Under the pieces are notes generated by a model. The model was not told the DNA's origin. It saw nothing but the letters and a program-made list of their open reading frames with translations, and ran no database searches. From Ipomoea triloba (Eukaryota; Streptophyta; Magnoliopsida; Solanales; Convolvulaceae), in NCBI RefSeq assembly GCF_003576645.1, contig NC_044917.1:13630557-13694556 (forward strand): a stretch of 64,000 nucleotides of DNA, in the 5' to 3' direction. Positions 44,444 to 55,867 of the stretch are shown here, in pieces. A program made the translations under genes and the position numbers. Numbering within the stretch: position 1 is the first letter of the stretch; the number at the start of each line of letters is the position of its first letter.

Positions 44444-45253
44444 AACGAGATCCCTTAAACAAGCAAAATAGTGCACTTAGGTCATAATATTACATATTCA
44501 ACATGTTACCATTGTTGTAGCAATGACTAACATGTGTGTCTTGACACTTGTGTGGATCTTACATGTACAACTTTTAATTTTATTTTGTTTTTAAATTTTA
44601 TTTAAAAATAATAAATAAATAAATAACAGCCACCTAGCTCCCATCATCTATGGCTAGTGGCTATTTTTTGTTGACGGACAATTATTTATTAGTGTCGGTA
44701 GATTTTTCATTATTATTTTTCTTTATTTATGAAGAGTAAGAGACAAAATACCCAAAAATGAAGGTAAAAATTGGAAGAAAGAAGGGGGCATTGCCATTTG
44801 CCACACCACTACTTGTCTATCCTCTCATGATGGTATTGTACGTGAACATTCTTAGTCCACTTGTGTACAATGTTGTTTATAGTTGCCTGTGCACCATAAT
44901 AAATACTGTTGAATTATATTTTGTTGACATAATTTGCAATAATTTTATTATCATATATTAAATTAATTTCACGTTTCGTTAATGTGCAAACTAGCTAGTA
45001 GCTGTTTTCAAAAAAAAAAAAAAAAAAGCTAGTAGCTAGTGAAAGAGACTACTATTCAAAGTTTTTTTTTTTTAATTATTATTAAAAATGACGAGTACAT
45101 TACTATAATTTCAATCTTATGTAGCGCATGTATAGTATTTCGATCTTGTTTAATGTTAAATTGATAAATTATATTTATTTTAAATTGAAAAATATCAAAT
45201 TGGTCGCTTAAATCTAATGAATATATAGTGTAATTAAGTCTCTAACTCTATAC

Positions 45254-45507
45254 ATACATACATACATCACCAAAAAACACACCACTAGGAATGCAAATAT
45301 ACAACACATAGTGTTAGAAAATGCACCATTAGGGGTAGGACAGTTATGGTGCATTATTTTGAGTGTGTGGTGTGTTTTTTGGTGTTTTTGTGTATTTTCA
45401 TTGTGGTGCATTTTCTAACATTGAGTGGTGTATATTTGTATACATAATGGTGTGAACCGCACCGACCGCACCGACCGCACGGAAAGACGCGACCACATTT
45501 GAACAGA

Positions 45508-45512
<5 letters not shown>
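45254..45512. mobile_element. Group B (TA)n element in copy 2
   Basis: Same structure as the element at 44130-44373, with fuller motifs: CACACCACTAGGAATGCAAA on the left and GGTGCATTTTCTAACATTG in the body. The TA array follows at 45513-45580. Confidence 0.55.

Positions 45513-45580
<68 letters not shown>
45513..45580. repeat. (TA)n microsatellite
   Basis: A TA run borders the group B element of copy 2. Confidence 0.9.
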
Positions 45581-45582
<2 letters not shown>

Positions 45583-45824
45583 AACGAGATCCCTTAAACA
45601 AGCAAAATAGTGCACTTAGGTCATAATATTACATATTCAACATGTTACCATTGTTGTAGCAATGACTAACATGTGTGTCTTGACACTTGTGTGGATCTTA
45701 CATGTACAACTTTTAATTTTATTTCTTGTTTTTAAATTTCTATTTAAAAATAAATAAATAAATAAATAAACAGCCACCTAGCTCCCATCATCTATGGCTA
45801 GTGGCTATTTTTTGTTGACGGACA

Positions 45825-47765
45825 ACCATAGCTATCAGAATCTAGATGACCAGATCTCAAAGAGGTCCAAGTATGGACATATGAAGGCATCCACAACCAC
45901 CTTTAATTTGTCCGTCTGAGAATCAAGGCATTCAGGCTGCCTTTGCCTATCTAAGACAAAGATAAACATGACCACCTTTGTAAGATCTAGACATCTTTGA
46001 GGTCTAGATCTAGAAAAAACAACCACGCTTGAATTGCCTTATCTATATTAACAGAACAACCAATGGTTGTTCGTCAATATAATCCCTCATACTTAATGAT
46101 AAGAATCTAAGTGAGATAGATCCAATGTTAATGTTACCATCACTCAACTCATATATAATTCACTAGTACTATTGATAAGAACCAAACTAAGATCTATACT
46201 ATCATAGCATCCCTCAAATAATGTATTTCCCTTCTTGTGGGGGTATGAGGGAGGACCATTAAAATGTTGAAGGATTTCACATGCAACGCAACCAAAAAGC
46301 AAAGTACTGCACTTTGTTTTGTTTTGTTTTGTTTTTTTTTTCTTGTTTTTGAAGTGATGAAAGAAAATGACTTTACTCATATTGTATTTTGTCATTGATA
46401 TAAATTGAATTGTTTTCTTTTCTTTTACTTTTACCATTGTTTATATACTACTTTGCACCAGAAATCCAGAATTGTTGGTTGTTAAGTTATTCCAACTTTG
46501 ATGCTAACTTTTCAATTCCCCAATTATCCTTTTCAAACACATTTGGCACTTCCCAACTCTCTTGTCTCCTTGCTTGCTGCCTTTAAGATTACCTGTCAAC
46601 CAAGATAAGTACAAAACTCCCTTCCAAAACCTATATCCACAGTTATCCAAAGTCTATAACCAAAAAATTAAAAAATTTAAAAATATTCAATTTTTATGTT
46701 TTTTAACTTTTTAGTTTAAACTGTTTGTATTTATGATGATTGATTAAAATATTAACTGAGTTAGGTTCGACCAAACAATAAAAATCTTGGATAACTCGCA
46801 CTCCATAGAAAATAAGCTTTTTATTCAATTTTTTCAAAGCTATTACAATTATCAATATTAGATTTAATATAAGTTGGGCATTGACTTGTCAAAGAATAAA
46901 AATCTTGACCTGCCAAACCTACGTACATAAAAAAAAGTAAAGTTTTTCTACTATTGATTTATGTTTTTTTTTTATTTTAATAAGTTAAAAATTAAAAATT
47001 ATTTATTTATGTATTTCTACTATAATAATTATTAATATTTATAATTATTCTAAAAGTTTATTTTATAAATAATAAATATTATCATCATTAAAATAAATAA
47101 TATTTATAAAAAATAACTTTCCAATAAACTTATGTTTGTATTTTTCGAAAATAAATCAAATAAAACAAATATAATTTTTTTTAATGTTCAGTCAAATTGG
47201 AAAAAGGCCATTTTTTAATTTTTGGCCAAACACTACAAATAAAAATATTTTTTAAAAAATAATTCATTTTTTCAAAAAATTTTCAAATTTTTTTTTTTAT
47301 ATTTTCAAACAAACCATCCATTAATTAATTAATAAGTTTATTACATCTTGGGAATAGAATTTAATTAGAAAAGTGTCTACTACAAAGACAGAGAGAAGAG
47401 AGAGAGAGAGAGAAAAGGTTCTAGGACTAGAGAAAAGAAAGCTTATGTAGGGCAGTGATATCTGAGTAGATGTCATTAAATAAAAGTAGGACCAAAGATT
47501 TGAAGAAAACGATAATACGAGTAAATATATATTGGGATGGTAAGGTAGTGCATGCATGTATCAGCTATGGATGATGATGAAAGCTACCCTACACCTCTTA
47601 TTCTCCCATCTCAATTAATACAACGACCAACCTTCTTTGAACATATCTCAACCCAATGCAACCAATTAAACAACTACCATATACTTACATAGGCGCGCGC
47701 ACACGTAAAAATTTCAGTATTATATCGTCATTTCAATTTTTTTTAAAAGAAATACGACATTATAT
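45825..47765. other. AT-rich interval without recognised genes
   Basis: An AGATCTAGA-rich stretch at 45838-46020 and a (GA)n run at 47395-47413 are the only patterns seen. No protein domain is recognised on either strand. Confidence 0.4.
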
Positions 47766-47771
47766 ATATAG

Positions 47772-48649
47772 ACAATGGATCAGGTGCAAAACTTCTCTCA
47801 GGCGAAATGTGTGGATTAATCACAACCTATGATCTTGTGAAAATCAACAGTCCAAAATGAAGAACAATTAAAAAAAATGCGGTGGCATTATGGTCATTTT
47901 GCGTAAGGTCACAACTTAAGATGTATAAGTTTAAAGTTTAAGATGCGTAAGTTCAAAATTTAAGGTGCGTAAGTTTATAGTGTTTGATGCATAAGGCCAC
48001 AGTTTAAGGTGCACGTCTAAAACCTAAGGTGCGTAATTTTATAGTTTAAGGTACGTAAGTTTATAGCTTAAGTGCGTATATTTAAAGATTAAGGTGCGTC
48101 ACTTTCTAGTTTAAGGTGCATCAGTTTAACTCTTAACTTCTTAAGGTGCGTATGTTTAAAGATTAAGGTGCATCACTTTCTAGTTTAAGATGCATCAATT
48201 TAACTCTTAACTTATTAAGGTACGTATATTTAAAACTTAAGGTGCGTAAGTTTAAAGCTTAAGGTGCGTAAGTTCAAAGCTTAAGGTGCGTAAGTTCAAA
48301 GCTTAAGAAGCATAAGTTTATAGCTTAATGTGCCTAAGAATATAGCTTAAGGTGCGTATGTTTAAAGCTTAAGTTGCTTCACTTTCTAGTTTAAGATGCA
48401 TCAATTTAACTTCTTAAGGTGTGTATGTTTAAAGCTTAAGGTGCATTACTTTCCAACTTAAGGTGCACAATTTCGAAGCATAAGGTGCATCAGTTCGAGA
48501 CACTTGATCAATTGGTTCTATGCTGCCAGGAAGCGTGTTTTTTTTTTTTTTTTAATTTTCCTTCAGTTTGAGCCGTTGATCTAGATTAGATCAACGACTC
48601 AGATCTCACCCCATTTTTCACTTAGGAGAAGCTTCACACATGAACCATT

Positions 48650-48654
<5 letters not shown>
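47772..48654 (+). mobile_element. Group A (TA)n element with TTAAGGTGCGTAAG minisatellite
   Basis: TATATATATA lies on the left and a long TA array on the right. The left end AATGGATCAGGTGCAAAACT and inverted right end AATGGTTCATGTGTGAAGCT are imperfect TIRs alignable for about 50 bases. The conserved module ATCAACAGTCCAAAATGAAG ... AAATGCGGTGGCATTATGG follows the left TIR. The body (47920-48490) is about 25 units of CTTAAGGTGCGTAAGTTTAA and variants. There is no coding sequence. It is the best reference copy of group A. Confidence 0.7.
47920..48490. repeat. TTAAGGTGCGTAAG minisatellite
   Basis: About 25 degenerate units of 18-25 bases each contain TTAAGGTGCRT or a one-base variant. They form the body of the group A element. 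Confidence 0.8.

Positions 48655-48708
<54 letters not shown>
48655..48708. repeat. (TA)n microsatellite
   Basis: A TA run is shared as border by a group A element on its left and a group C element on its right. Confidence 0.9.
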
Positions 48709-48712
<4 letters not shown>

Positions 48713-48813
48713 TCAGTTCGTATAGGAATCACTCCCCTAGTAAAAACTTATGTTCTAATCTAGGTTTTTCATTTGGCATGCAAGATCTGATGGCTAAGAT
48801 TTATTAGCTATTA

Positions 48814-49026
48814 CGGGGCGTTTGGTTGGAGGGAAGGAATTAGGTGGGAAAAGAATTACAATTCCATGGGAAAAGAATAATGCGGGAATAGAGTAGAGTT
48901 TAAATTCCAGTGTTTGGTTTGCAGCAATAAAATTACTGGGAATTTTAATTACAATGTTTGGTATACATGGGAATTGATAGGGAATAAGTAATATAAAGTC
49001 CAAAATGCTCATTGTTGTTGTTGTTG

Positions 49027-49094
<68 letters not shown>

Positions 49095-49577
49095 TATAAT
49101 TGACAAATTATTCACAAATTGTTAGAGTTGTTGCATATAAAGAATGCAAATTTTGAAGAATTCTGCATATAAAGAATTCAAAGGAACATACATGAAAGTT
49201 GTTGTATATAATTAAACAATGCATATAAAGAATGCAAATTTTGAATAGTTGTTGCATATAAAGATTTAAATGAATATACATAAAGAAAATTCAAACAATA
49301 ATACACAATATAATTTAGAATGGAAGGTCAAACATCAATTTTAGGTTAATAAAAGGGAGGAGTAATTTGGTCTCATCATTGTCCTTTTTTCTTCCTAAAT
49401 TCCAAGGAATTAAAATCCCATGGGGGGCCATGGGATTCTAATTCCATGAAAATGAGGGAATTGCAATTCCGTGGAATTGCAATTCCCTCCAACCAAACGA
49501 AGGAATTTAGTTGCATTTGGAATTAGGTGGGAATTAAGTGGGATGTGGAATTGAATTCCCTCCGACCAAACGCCCTG
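48814..49577. mobile_element. PIF/Harbinger (Tourist-like) MITE, TTA target duplication
   Basis: Left end CGGGGCGTTTGGTTGGAGGG and inverted right end CAGGGCGTTTGGTCGGAGGG. TTA flanks both sides (48811-48813 and 49578-49580). This TIR type and a three-base TTA duplication are characteristic of Tourist-like elements. The interior has a (TTG)n(TTA)n run at 49012-49095, four degenerate TGCATATAAAGAATGCAAAT units at 49130-49270, and GGAATTGCAATTCC words. There is no transposase. Confidence 0.85.
49012..49095. repeat. (TTG)n(TTA)n microsatellite
   Basis: A trinucleotide run lies inside the Tourist-like MITE. Confidence 0.9.
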
Positions 49578-50645
49578 TTAATTTTTTTTTTATTTAATGC
49601 GATAGGATCAGTTTGGTAGCTTGTCACATTGTTTCCTTCTAGATAGTTTCCTTATAGAATATTTTTTATGATTTTAAGGAATTATAACCTTGATGTTAGG
49701 GTTTCTTCTGTTGTTTCTCTTCATTTTTATTTGAGTTTCTTCTAGCACTGATGGTGACTACTCGGCATTGCTTCATGTTTGTTCTCTTTGTTTTTTTTTT
49801 TTGTTTTTCTTTTTTATTTTTTGATTTTTGGAGTATGTTTTTGATTAAGTTTGTTCATGAATATGCGATTTTAAGACGAGGTGCATCATAGGCCGTTGAG
49901 CTATGCATTGGGGTGTTAGGTGTGTTGCAACATTGGATTGTGGGTTGTGCGTTGGTTGGAGAGCGTCGATAGGGGATATTTGTAAGGGGTGCATCGTAGG
50001 AGTTTGGGATATGCATCAATTTTCCACTACGTGGTTAATTTTGTGGGTTTTAGGGTTTAAGGGTTTAGGGTGTGCACTTACAAAATTTTGTACAGTTTTG
50101 TGCACTCGCAGAGTAAAAGTTGTGCATTGGTAGTAGTAAGAGTGTGCATTTCTATGGAACTAGTGGTGCATTACTTTGTTGTGGGGTGGTGTGGGAGTAG
50201 TTGTGTGTTGTAGTGGTGGCTACGACTTGTGGTATTTGTGCTTCGTTGTTGTAGTGCATGTGCATCACTATTGCAGTTGTGACGCATTCAAGTGTTAGTT
50301 GTGATGCATTATTCAATCGTTTGGGGTTTGTTTATGGTGGAGTTGTGTTTTCTAACTTCTAGACGTGTGTGTTAATATTAGTGATTAAAAATAGTTGTTT
50401 GTATCCATCCATATTGTTAAAGAAGAAATATGTTTGGAAAGCATAGTGTGGAATAAATGTTTGTCTATTTAGTCGCGGTTGGATTCTTCTAGGTGAACTA
50501 ATTTTCTCTTAACCATATATTCCTGTTATATTATGGTAATAATATCCTTAATTTCAAAACATGGATCCATAGATCACAGATTCACATCCATGCATCTCTT
50601 GATTTTAATGGTATAGATTAGATCATAATTCTCACTTTGGGCATG

Positions 50646-51245
50646 ATTGTCATTGGGGTGCTCAGCTGCGGTTGTACGATGAAAGGAGAGCCATTGATCT
50701 TGCCAAAATCAACGTTCAGGATTAACAACGTTTAAAAAAATGCGATGGCAATTTGGTCATTTTTAATATGGGTTAAACTTAAGGTACGTGGTTTTTCTTC
50801 TTAAGGTGTGTGGTTTTCCTTCTTAAGGTGCGTGGTTTTTGTGCTTAAGGTACGTTGTTTTGAGCTTAAGACGCGTTAGTTATTGAAACTTCAGTGCGTC
50901 GATCTAAAGCTTTAGGTGCATGATTTTCCTTCTTAAGGTACGTGGTTTGTGTGTTTAAGGTGCGTTAGTTGTTCAAACTTAAGGTGCATCGACCTAAAGC
51001 TTTAGGTGTGTGGTTTTCCTTCTTAAGGTGCATTATTTCCCTTCTTAAGGTGTGTTTTTTTCGCAGTTCTAGAACACAAACAATATTCTTTATAAGATTT
51101 TCTCTACAAAGTTATTTATGTTAATCCAGCTTAAGGTGCGTAGATTAGAGGCTTAAGGTGCATCAGTTTCAATTTAAAAAAAAAAAAATTAGATCACCGC
51201 ACAATTGCACGGGAACCCTTCCTCGCACCTGAACCCTTCCACATA
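50646..51245 (+). mobile_element. Group A element with TTAAGGTGCGTGG minisatellite
   Basis: The left module CCATTGATCTTGCCAAAATC, then ATTAACAACGTTTAAAAAAA and TGCGATGGCAATTTGGTC, is shared with other group A copies. The body (50770-51180) has units of CTTAAGGTGCGTGGTTTTCC. The right end CACCGCACAATTGCACGGG ... CGCACCTGAACCCTTCC shows a CGCACCTGAAC motif otherwise seen at group B ends. 51060-51175 is an inverted relative of 28170-28290. Confidence 0.55.
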
Positions 51246-51246
51246 T

Positions 51247-51990
51247 AAGGTCGCACTACCATGAGAACCACCATTTAATGTGTGAACGTGATGACTAATC
51301 TAAACCATTAAATCAAAATGATCCACGACTGAGATTTAAAAGGAACAAATCACAGGGATTAAAGAAACAAATCCCTTTAAAATATTAGAAAATATACAGT
51401 TAGGGGTAAATCAGTCTTATTAGAAGTTGTGCATTCCTATACAGAATATCATGCATTCATATACCAAATGACGTGCATCGATAATTCCCTGGTTGTGCAT
51501 TCAAACACCTCCAAAAGAATCCTATGGACATCCCAATGTCCTATGATGCACCACACTAAGTGCACTATCTAGCCTAGATGCACAACTCACAACACTGGGT
51601 TGCACAACCAACACACTCGAATGCACAGCCGTACTAGCATAGGCACATTCAAATATAGACAATATTATACTCAAAAGAATGAACGAGATTAAAAAAAATA
51701 AAAAATATTGATCACTATCCATGGATAAACACTCGATTGATGATGAAGAAATCGCGGATCCAAATCGCAATGGTGATGATCCAAGAAAATAGGAAACAAA
51801 TTTGGCCAAGGATTACCCATGCTTTCACACTTAAAAAATAGGAAAACACACTACTACCCCACTTTAACAAAAAATATCAATCCATGTTATCTTAGAAAAT
51901 CAAATCTACATCATCAAAATAATAAAATGAATGCACAAGATTAGTCTTCACGTTCTCACATTAAAAGTAGTTCTCATTTGAATGCAACTC
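51247..51990. mobile_element. Group C element, clear TIRs
   Basis: The left end has ACCATGAGAACCACCATTTA, then ATGTGTGAACGTGATGACTA. The inverted right end has TTCAAATGAGAACTACTTTT, then AATGTGAGAACGTGAAGACT. The TIRs align over about 50 bases. The interior has TGCATTC/TTGTGCA words (51420-51640). The right side borders a (CT)n and (TG)n microsatellite (51989-52060). There is no coding sequence. Confidence 0.65.
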
Positions 51991-52026
51991 TCTCTCTCTC
52001 TCTCTCTCCCCCCTCCCCTATCTCTC

Positions 52027-52067
<41 letters not shown>

Positions 52068-52082
52068 ATGTATGCATGTATA

Positions 52083-52368
52083 TATTCAGGATCAAATGAG
52101 AACATAACATTCTAAGTGAGAAAGGTGAGAAATGTGGACTAATAATATGATCTATCGATCTGAGATGATCAACGACTAGGAAATCAAGTAGAATAGAAGT
52201 GGGATCATTTTCATAAAGTTTGTAATATTTAAGAAAATTACTTATCAATTTTTTTTTTACATTTTTTCTTTATTTTTCTCTATTTACAACCGTTATATCT
52301 ATTAGATGGATGGTTAGGATTTGTCCATAGTTCTCACCTGGACATGGTTCTCATTAGAGTCGAACCGG

Positions 52369-52372
<4 letters not shown>
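52083..52372. mobile_element. Group C element, short copy beside (TA)n
   Basis: Left GATCAAATGAGAACATAAC and GGTGAGAAATGTGGAC pair, in inverse orientation, with right TCTAATGAGAACCATGTCC and GGTGAGAACTATGGAC. A TA array follows at 52373-52401. At about 290 bases it is the shortest group C copy. Confidence 0.6.

Positions 52373-52401
<29 letters not shown>
52373..52401. repeat. (TA)n microsatellite
   Basis: A TA run borders the short group C element. Confidence 0.9.
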
Positions 52402-52404
<3 letters not shown>

Positions 52405-53000
52405 GAATCATATGTGAAAAATGTATTTTCTAAAAATAAAAAAATGAATTAATCTCATCAATTCATTTGAGTGATTAACAAATGAAAAGTAAGGAAAAAA
52501 AAATTTTGTCCAATTTTATCAACATTACAAAATTTGTAGTTAGTTTTACAAATATTGTAAAATTTTCAAAAATTTGTTAATATTTATGAAACTGAAGTCA
52601 CTTTTCCCCTTAATTTTTAATCATTGATCAACCAAAATGAATAAATAGATGAGAATAATCCACAATTTTTACGGGAAGCATTGATCTCACTTAAAATTGA
52701 TTCTATATATATCCTGACCATATGGTCATTGATGGTTGATAGCGGGTGATTGACCATCATTATTTTCTTTTTAAATTAAAAATGTTCAGTTATATTATCA
52801 TCATTATTATAAATCATATTTATCTTGTAGCATTAGTTGATTGTAGAAATATATTTGGTAAATTAGATGTTAGCTGATAGCTCACTACATGCAAAATGAC
52901 TTTTTCAAAAAGCTAATCGAAAAAATTGTTTTGAGCGCTTTTTGAATTTTAGTGTTTTAGAGCAATAAAATGTTACAAAAAGATAATTAATCAAACACTT
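52402..53000. other. AT-rich interval; target of the plus-strand copia insertion
   Basis: From about 52850 words such as TTAGCTGATAGC and TTACAAAAAGATAATTAATC resemble the decayed hAT-type MITE at 60.3-60.9 kb. The matching other side resumes after the copia element (GACTATTTAACC at 57510 to GCTGAACAGAGCG near 57590). The copia element probably landed inside that MITE. Confidence 0.35.
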
Positions 53001-53005
53001 ATATT

Positions 53006-53192
53006 TGTGAATTATATTGTTATTATATGTTATTATTTCTCTGTTACTTTATATTATATAGTATTTGCTTTAGTGGCTACAACTGAGTCTTCAACTGTAG
53101 CCTGTAGGATAGGAGAGTCCTGATAGGCTTTGTTAAAAGGACTCCCTCTCTCCTTGTAATTTGGTTAAGCAATTCAATTCTATTCGCTAATC
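53006..53192 (+). repeat. 5' LTR of plus-strand copia element
   Basis: It starts TGTGAATTATATTG and ends TTCGCTAATC directly before the primer-binding site. About seven substitutions and a few-base (TC)n length change separate it from the 3' LTR. Confidence 0.9.
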
Positions 53193-53201
53193 TGGTATCA
53201 G
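53193..53201 (+). promoter_or_regulatory. tRNA-Met primer-binding site
   Basis: TGGTATCAG lies immediately after the 5' LTR. It is the standard site at which initiator tRNA primes minus-strand cDNA synthesis in plant copia elements. Confidence 0.85.
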
Positions 53202-53271
53202 TTGCGATAGGTAGGCTATTTTCCCACAATACCCGATCACCACCTTCCGCCTCCCTCTCCGATCAGCCACC

Positions 53272-54120
53272 ATGACAACACCACCTACCGACGGTACCTT
53301 AGCCACCACCACCGTCCCACCACCGGTCACACCCACCGCTCTAACTGCGGCTCACCATTTTGTCTCGGTGAAGCTTACGGCGCGTAACTATCTCCACTGG
53401 CGAACGCAGTTGGTCCCCTTCCTACGCAGCCAAGGCCTACTCGGCTTCCTCGACGGCTCGCACCCGTGCCCTCCGGCGACCATCGCCCCCTCCCCGCAAC
53501 CAGCCGGCTCTGCTGCGTCGGCAACATCGCCACCACTAAACGTAGCATATCACGCCTGGGTCCAACAAGATCAATCGATCTTGTCGTTGCTAATCTCGTC
53601 GCTCACCGACGAGGTCATGTACCTCGATGTCGGCCGGAATACTGCCCAGGAGGTATGTCACGATGCTTGAGCCTTCTCGGTCAGTTCTAGACGCTACGTC
53701 AAGGCAATGACACTCTGACCGAGTATCTCGAAAATGCACATATGATTGTTGAGGCGCTGTCACTCACCGGCCGACCTCTTTCCCCTGACGAGCAGATATT
53801 ATATGCTCTCCGAGGATTGCGTCCAAAATACAGATCGATGGCTAGTGCGCTCACTGTTACCACCGCAACAGTCACCTTGCAGCAACTCGCCGACCACCTG
53901 TAGAATCTAGAATTCATCAATTCTGATGACTTCGCGGTTGCCGAACCAGTAATGCAGCCGCAAACCCCGACAGCGTTCTATGCAGGTCGCGGTAGAGGCA
54001 AATTCGAACCCGGTGGCCGGCAGTCTGCAAATGGCAGAGGAAGGAACTGCCGGGGCAGAGGGAATTCCGGCAGGAGTCGCGGCGGCGATGGATCTCCCCG
54101 TTGTCAAATCTGAAGATCGC
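53272..54120 (+). pseudogene. copia gag (UBN2-type) with frameshifts
   Basis: The ATG at 53272 is the first after the primer-binding site. LTARNYLHWRTQLVPFLRSQ and GFLDGSHPCPP are typical of the copia gag N-terminus. The first frame ends near 53670 by frameshift. The next continues NDTLTEYLENAHMIVEALSL and YALRGLRPKYRSMASAL, with a stop after QQLADHL, then a glycine/arginine-rich linker. The zinc knuckle near 54095-54150 is split by a one-base shift: its first CxxC half and its H/C half are in different frames. Gag would coat the RNA in virus-like particles. Confidence 0.8.
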
Positions 54121-54673
54121 ATGGCACACGGCTGTCTATTGCTATAAGCGGTATGCAGATCGTCCGACGCACCGAGCCAATGTCGTCATCGCCGGCGAAT
54201 CTCTACACGTGATTTCAGATGCATGGTACCCCGACATGGGGGCCTCGTCGCATACAACTCCGGATGAGCATATGATGGATCACTCCGATGTCTATATCGG
54301 TGGGGATGTGCTGAAGGTCAGCAATGGCGCAGGTTTGGGGGTCTCACGTGTGGGCCATACAGTTATTCCGTCAAATTCCAAACAATTAACTATGTCCAAT
54401 ATTCTTCATGTCCCGAAATTGTCACTGTCTCTTCTTTCAGTTTTTAAATTCACTAATGAAAACAATGTTTATTTTGCATTTCATAACAATTGTTTTCTTG
54501 TGAAGGACTGCAACACTCCGGCGGTGCTTCTTAAAGGGTCCACAGTGGGCGGTCTATACAAGTTGCCGCTCCCCAAGTTTCATTCTGCGTTTGTGTCTGC
54601 TAAAGCCTCATCAGTCGTATGGCACCAACGACTAGGGCATCCACATGGTCAAGTCTTGCATCTAGTCCTCTAA
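54101..54673 (+). pseudogene. copia protease and GAG-pre-integrase region
   Basis: YPDMGASSHTTPDEHMMDHS marks the aspartic protease, with DMG at the catalytic triplet where the family has DSG or DTG. LHVPKLSLSLLSVFKFTNEN follows. The end VVWHQRLGHPHGQVL is the GAG-pre-integrase motif. The frame then stops at 54673, and integrase continues in a new frame from 54698. Confidence 0.8.
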
Positions 54674-54697
54674 AATTTTCCTATTACAACTAATAAC

Positions 54698-55867
54698 TTG
54701 AAAAATCATAACATTTGTACAGCGTGTCAACTTGGGAAATCGGCACGCTTTCCTTTAGATAGGGTTGCAAATACGAGCAAAAATGTCTTAGACTTATTGT
54801 ACACGGATATTTGGGGTTTGTCTCCAGTTATTTCAGCTTCCAGGTCACGTTATTTTGTACACTTTGTAGGTGACTTTTCCCGATATTGCTGGTTTTATCT
54901 GTTAAGGCTAAAATCAGACATTTATAAAATATTTGATTCTTGTCGGGCAATGGTAGAACGGCGGTTTTTGCGTTCTATCAAAGCCATCCAGTCTGACTTA
55001 GGGGGTGAATACCTCCGATTACACAAACTATTTGACACTCTTGGTATTATTCCCAGGCAGTCGTGTGCATATACCCACGAACAAAATGGCCGTGTCGAGC
55101 GCCGGAATCGACATATCGTTGAAACCGGACTTGCTCTGTTAGCAAACAGTTCCACACCGCAAATATATTGGGATTACGCCTTTGAAACGACCACATACTT
55201 AATTAACTGTCTTCCCTCCTCGGCCATAAACTTCCAAAGTCCTCAGTTCCGTTTCTTTCAGACTCAGCCCACATATATATTCTTTCGCGTCTTTGGTTGC
55301 CAGTGTTATCCTCACCTGCGACCTTATAACCGACATAAAATTGAATATCTGTCCGCACCCTACGTTTTCTTAGGTTACCCAGTTTCCTTTAGGGGTTATC
55401 GCTGCATGGATCTAAACACTAGGGCTACTTATATCTGCCGTTATGTCCGATTTAATGAAACTGTTTTCCCCTTTGCCTCACATTCTACTTTGCAGGTGGA
55501 TTCATCTCAGGAGCCTAATACTATGCCATGGGGAGTCGGACCAGTATTATCTCACACTCCGCCTGACCTGAGCTATACTGCTTTACCCTTGGCGCAGGAA
55601 CCTACATCGTTGGCTCTTCAGGCCCCGCCTGCTCCCACTGAGCCCGAACTGACACGTGTCAATCTCAGGTTGATACAGGTCAGACTCATAACGACGGGCA
55701 TGCTATGCGGACTCGTCGCAAACCTCGAGGCACAGGAGAACAGTTCTATGCTCTCAATATCACTACTGAGCCAACCTATTACTCTCAGACTGTTGGTCAC
55801 CCACAATGGCGGGATGCCATGGATCAAGAATTTAACGCATTACTACACAATAACACCTGGAAGCTAG
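54698..55867 (+). pseudogene. copia integrase
   Basis: CTACQLGKSARFPLD holds the zinc-binding CxxC. The catalytic core shows Asp in LLYTDIWG, Asp in IQSDLGGEY and Glu in NGRVERRNRHIVE, so the DDE triad is present. YVFLGYPVSFRGYRCMDLNT is the typical C-terminal core motif. The downstream part after about 55690 is out of frame with RT, which begins in another frame at 55705. Integrase inserts the cDNA into the host chromosome. It is the best preserved domain in this element. Confidence 0.85.

Larger units (their letters stand above)
43561..44684. repeat. 1.1-kb tandem duplication, copy 1
   Basis: This block is repeated at 44685-45824. Within it are a 67-codon open frame (43634-43837) with no recognisable domain, an A18 run flanked by GCTAGTAGCT, a group B element and a TA array. 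Compared with copy 2 this copy differs almost only by missing single or few bases (for example CACACTAGG for CACACCACTAGG). Confidence 0.85.
44685..45824. repeat. 1.1-kb tandem duplication, copy 2
   Basis: This is the second copy of 43561-44684, slightly longer through scattered small insertions. It contains the same 67-codon frame (44758-44961), group B element and TA array. Confidence 0.85.
48709..50645. mobile_element. Group C element with nested Tourist-like MITE
   Basis: The left end (CACTCCCCTAGTAAAAACTT, then ATGTTCTAATCTA) and the inverted right end (CATGCCCAAAGTGAGAATTA, then TGATCTAATCTA) are imperfect inverted copies. The body at 49870-50340 is GTGCATT-rich, like the body of the element at 0.26-1.65 kb. 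A 764-base MITE interrupts the left part. The right end abuts the next group A element without a gap. Confidence 0.45.

Noticed and set aside
49903..50133. 76-codon plus-strand cysteine-rich frame
   Set aside because: It lies within the GTGCATT-rich body of a TIR element; the Cys and Gly come from TGT/GGT repeats.
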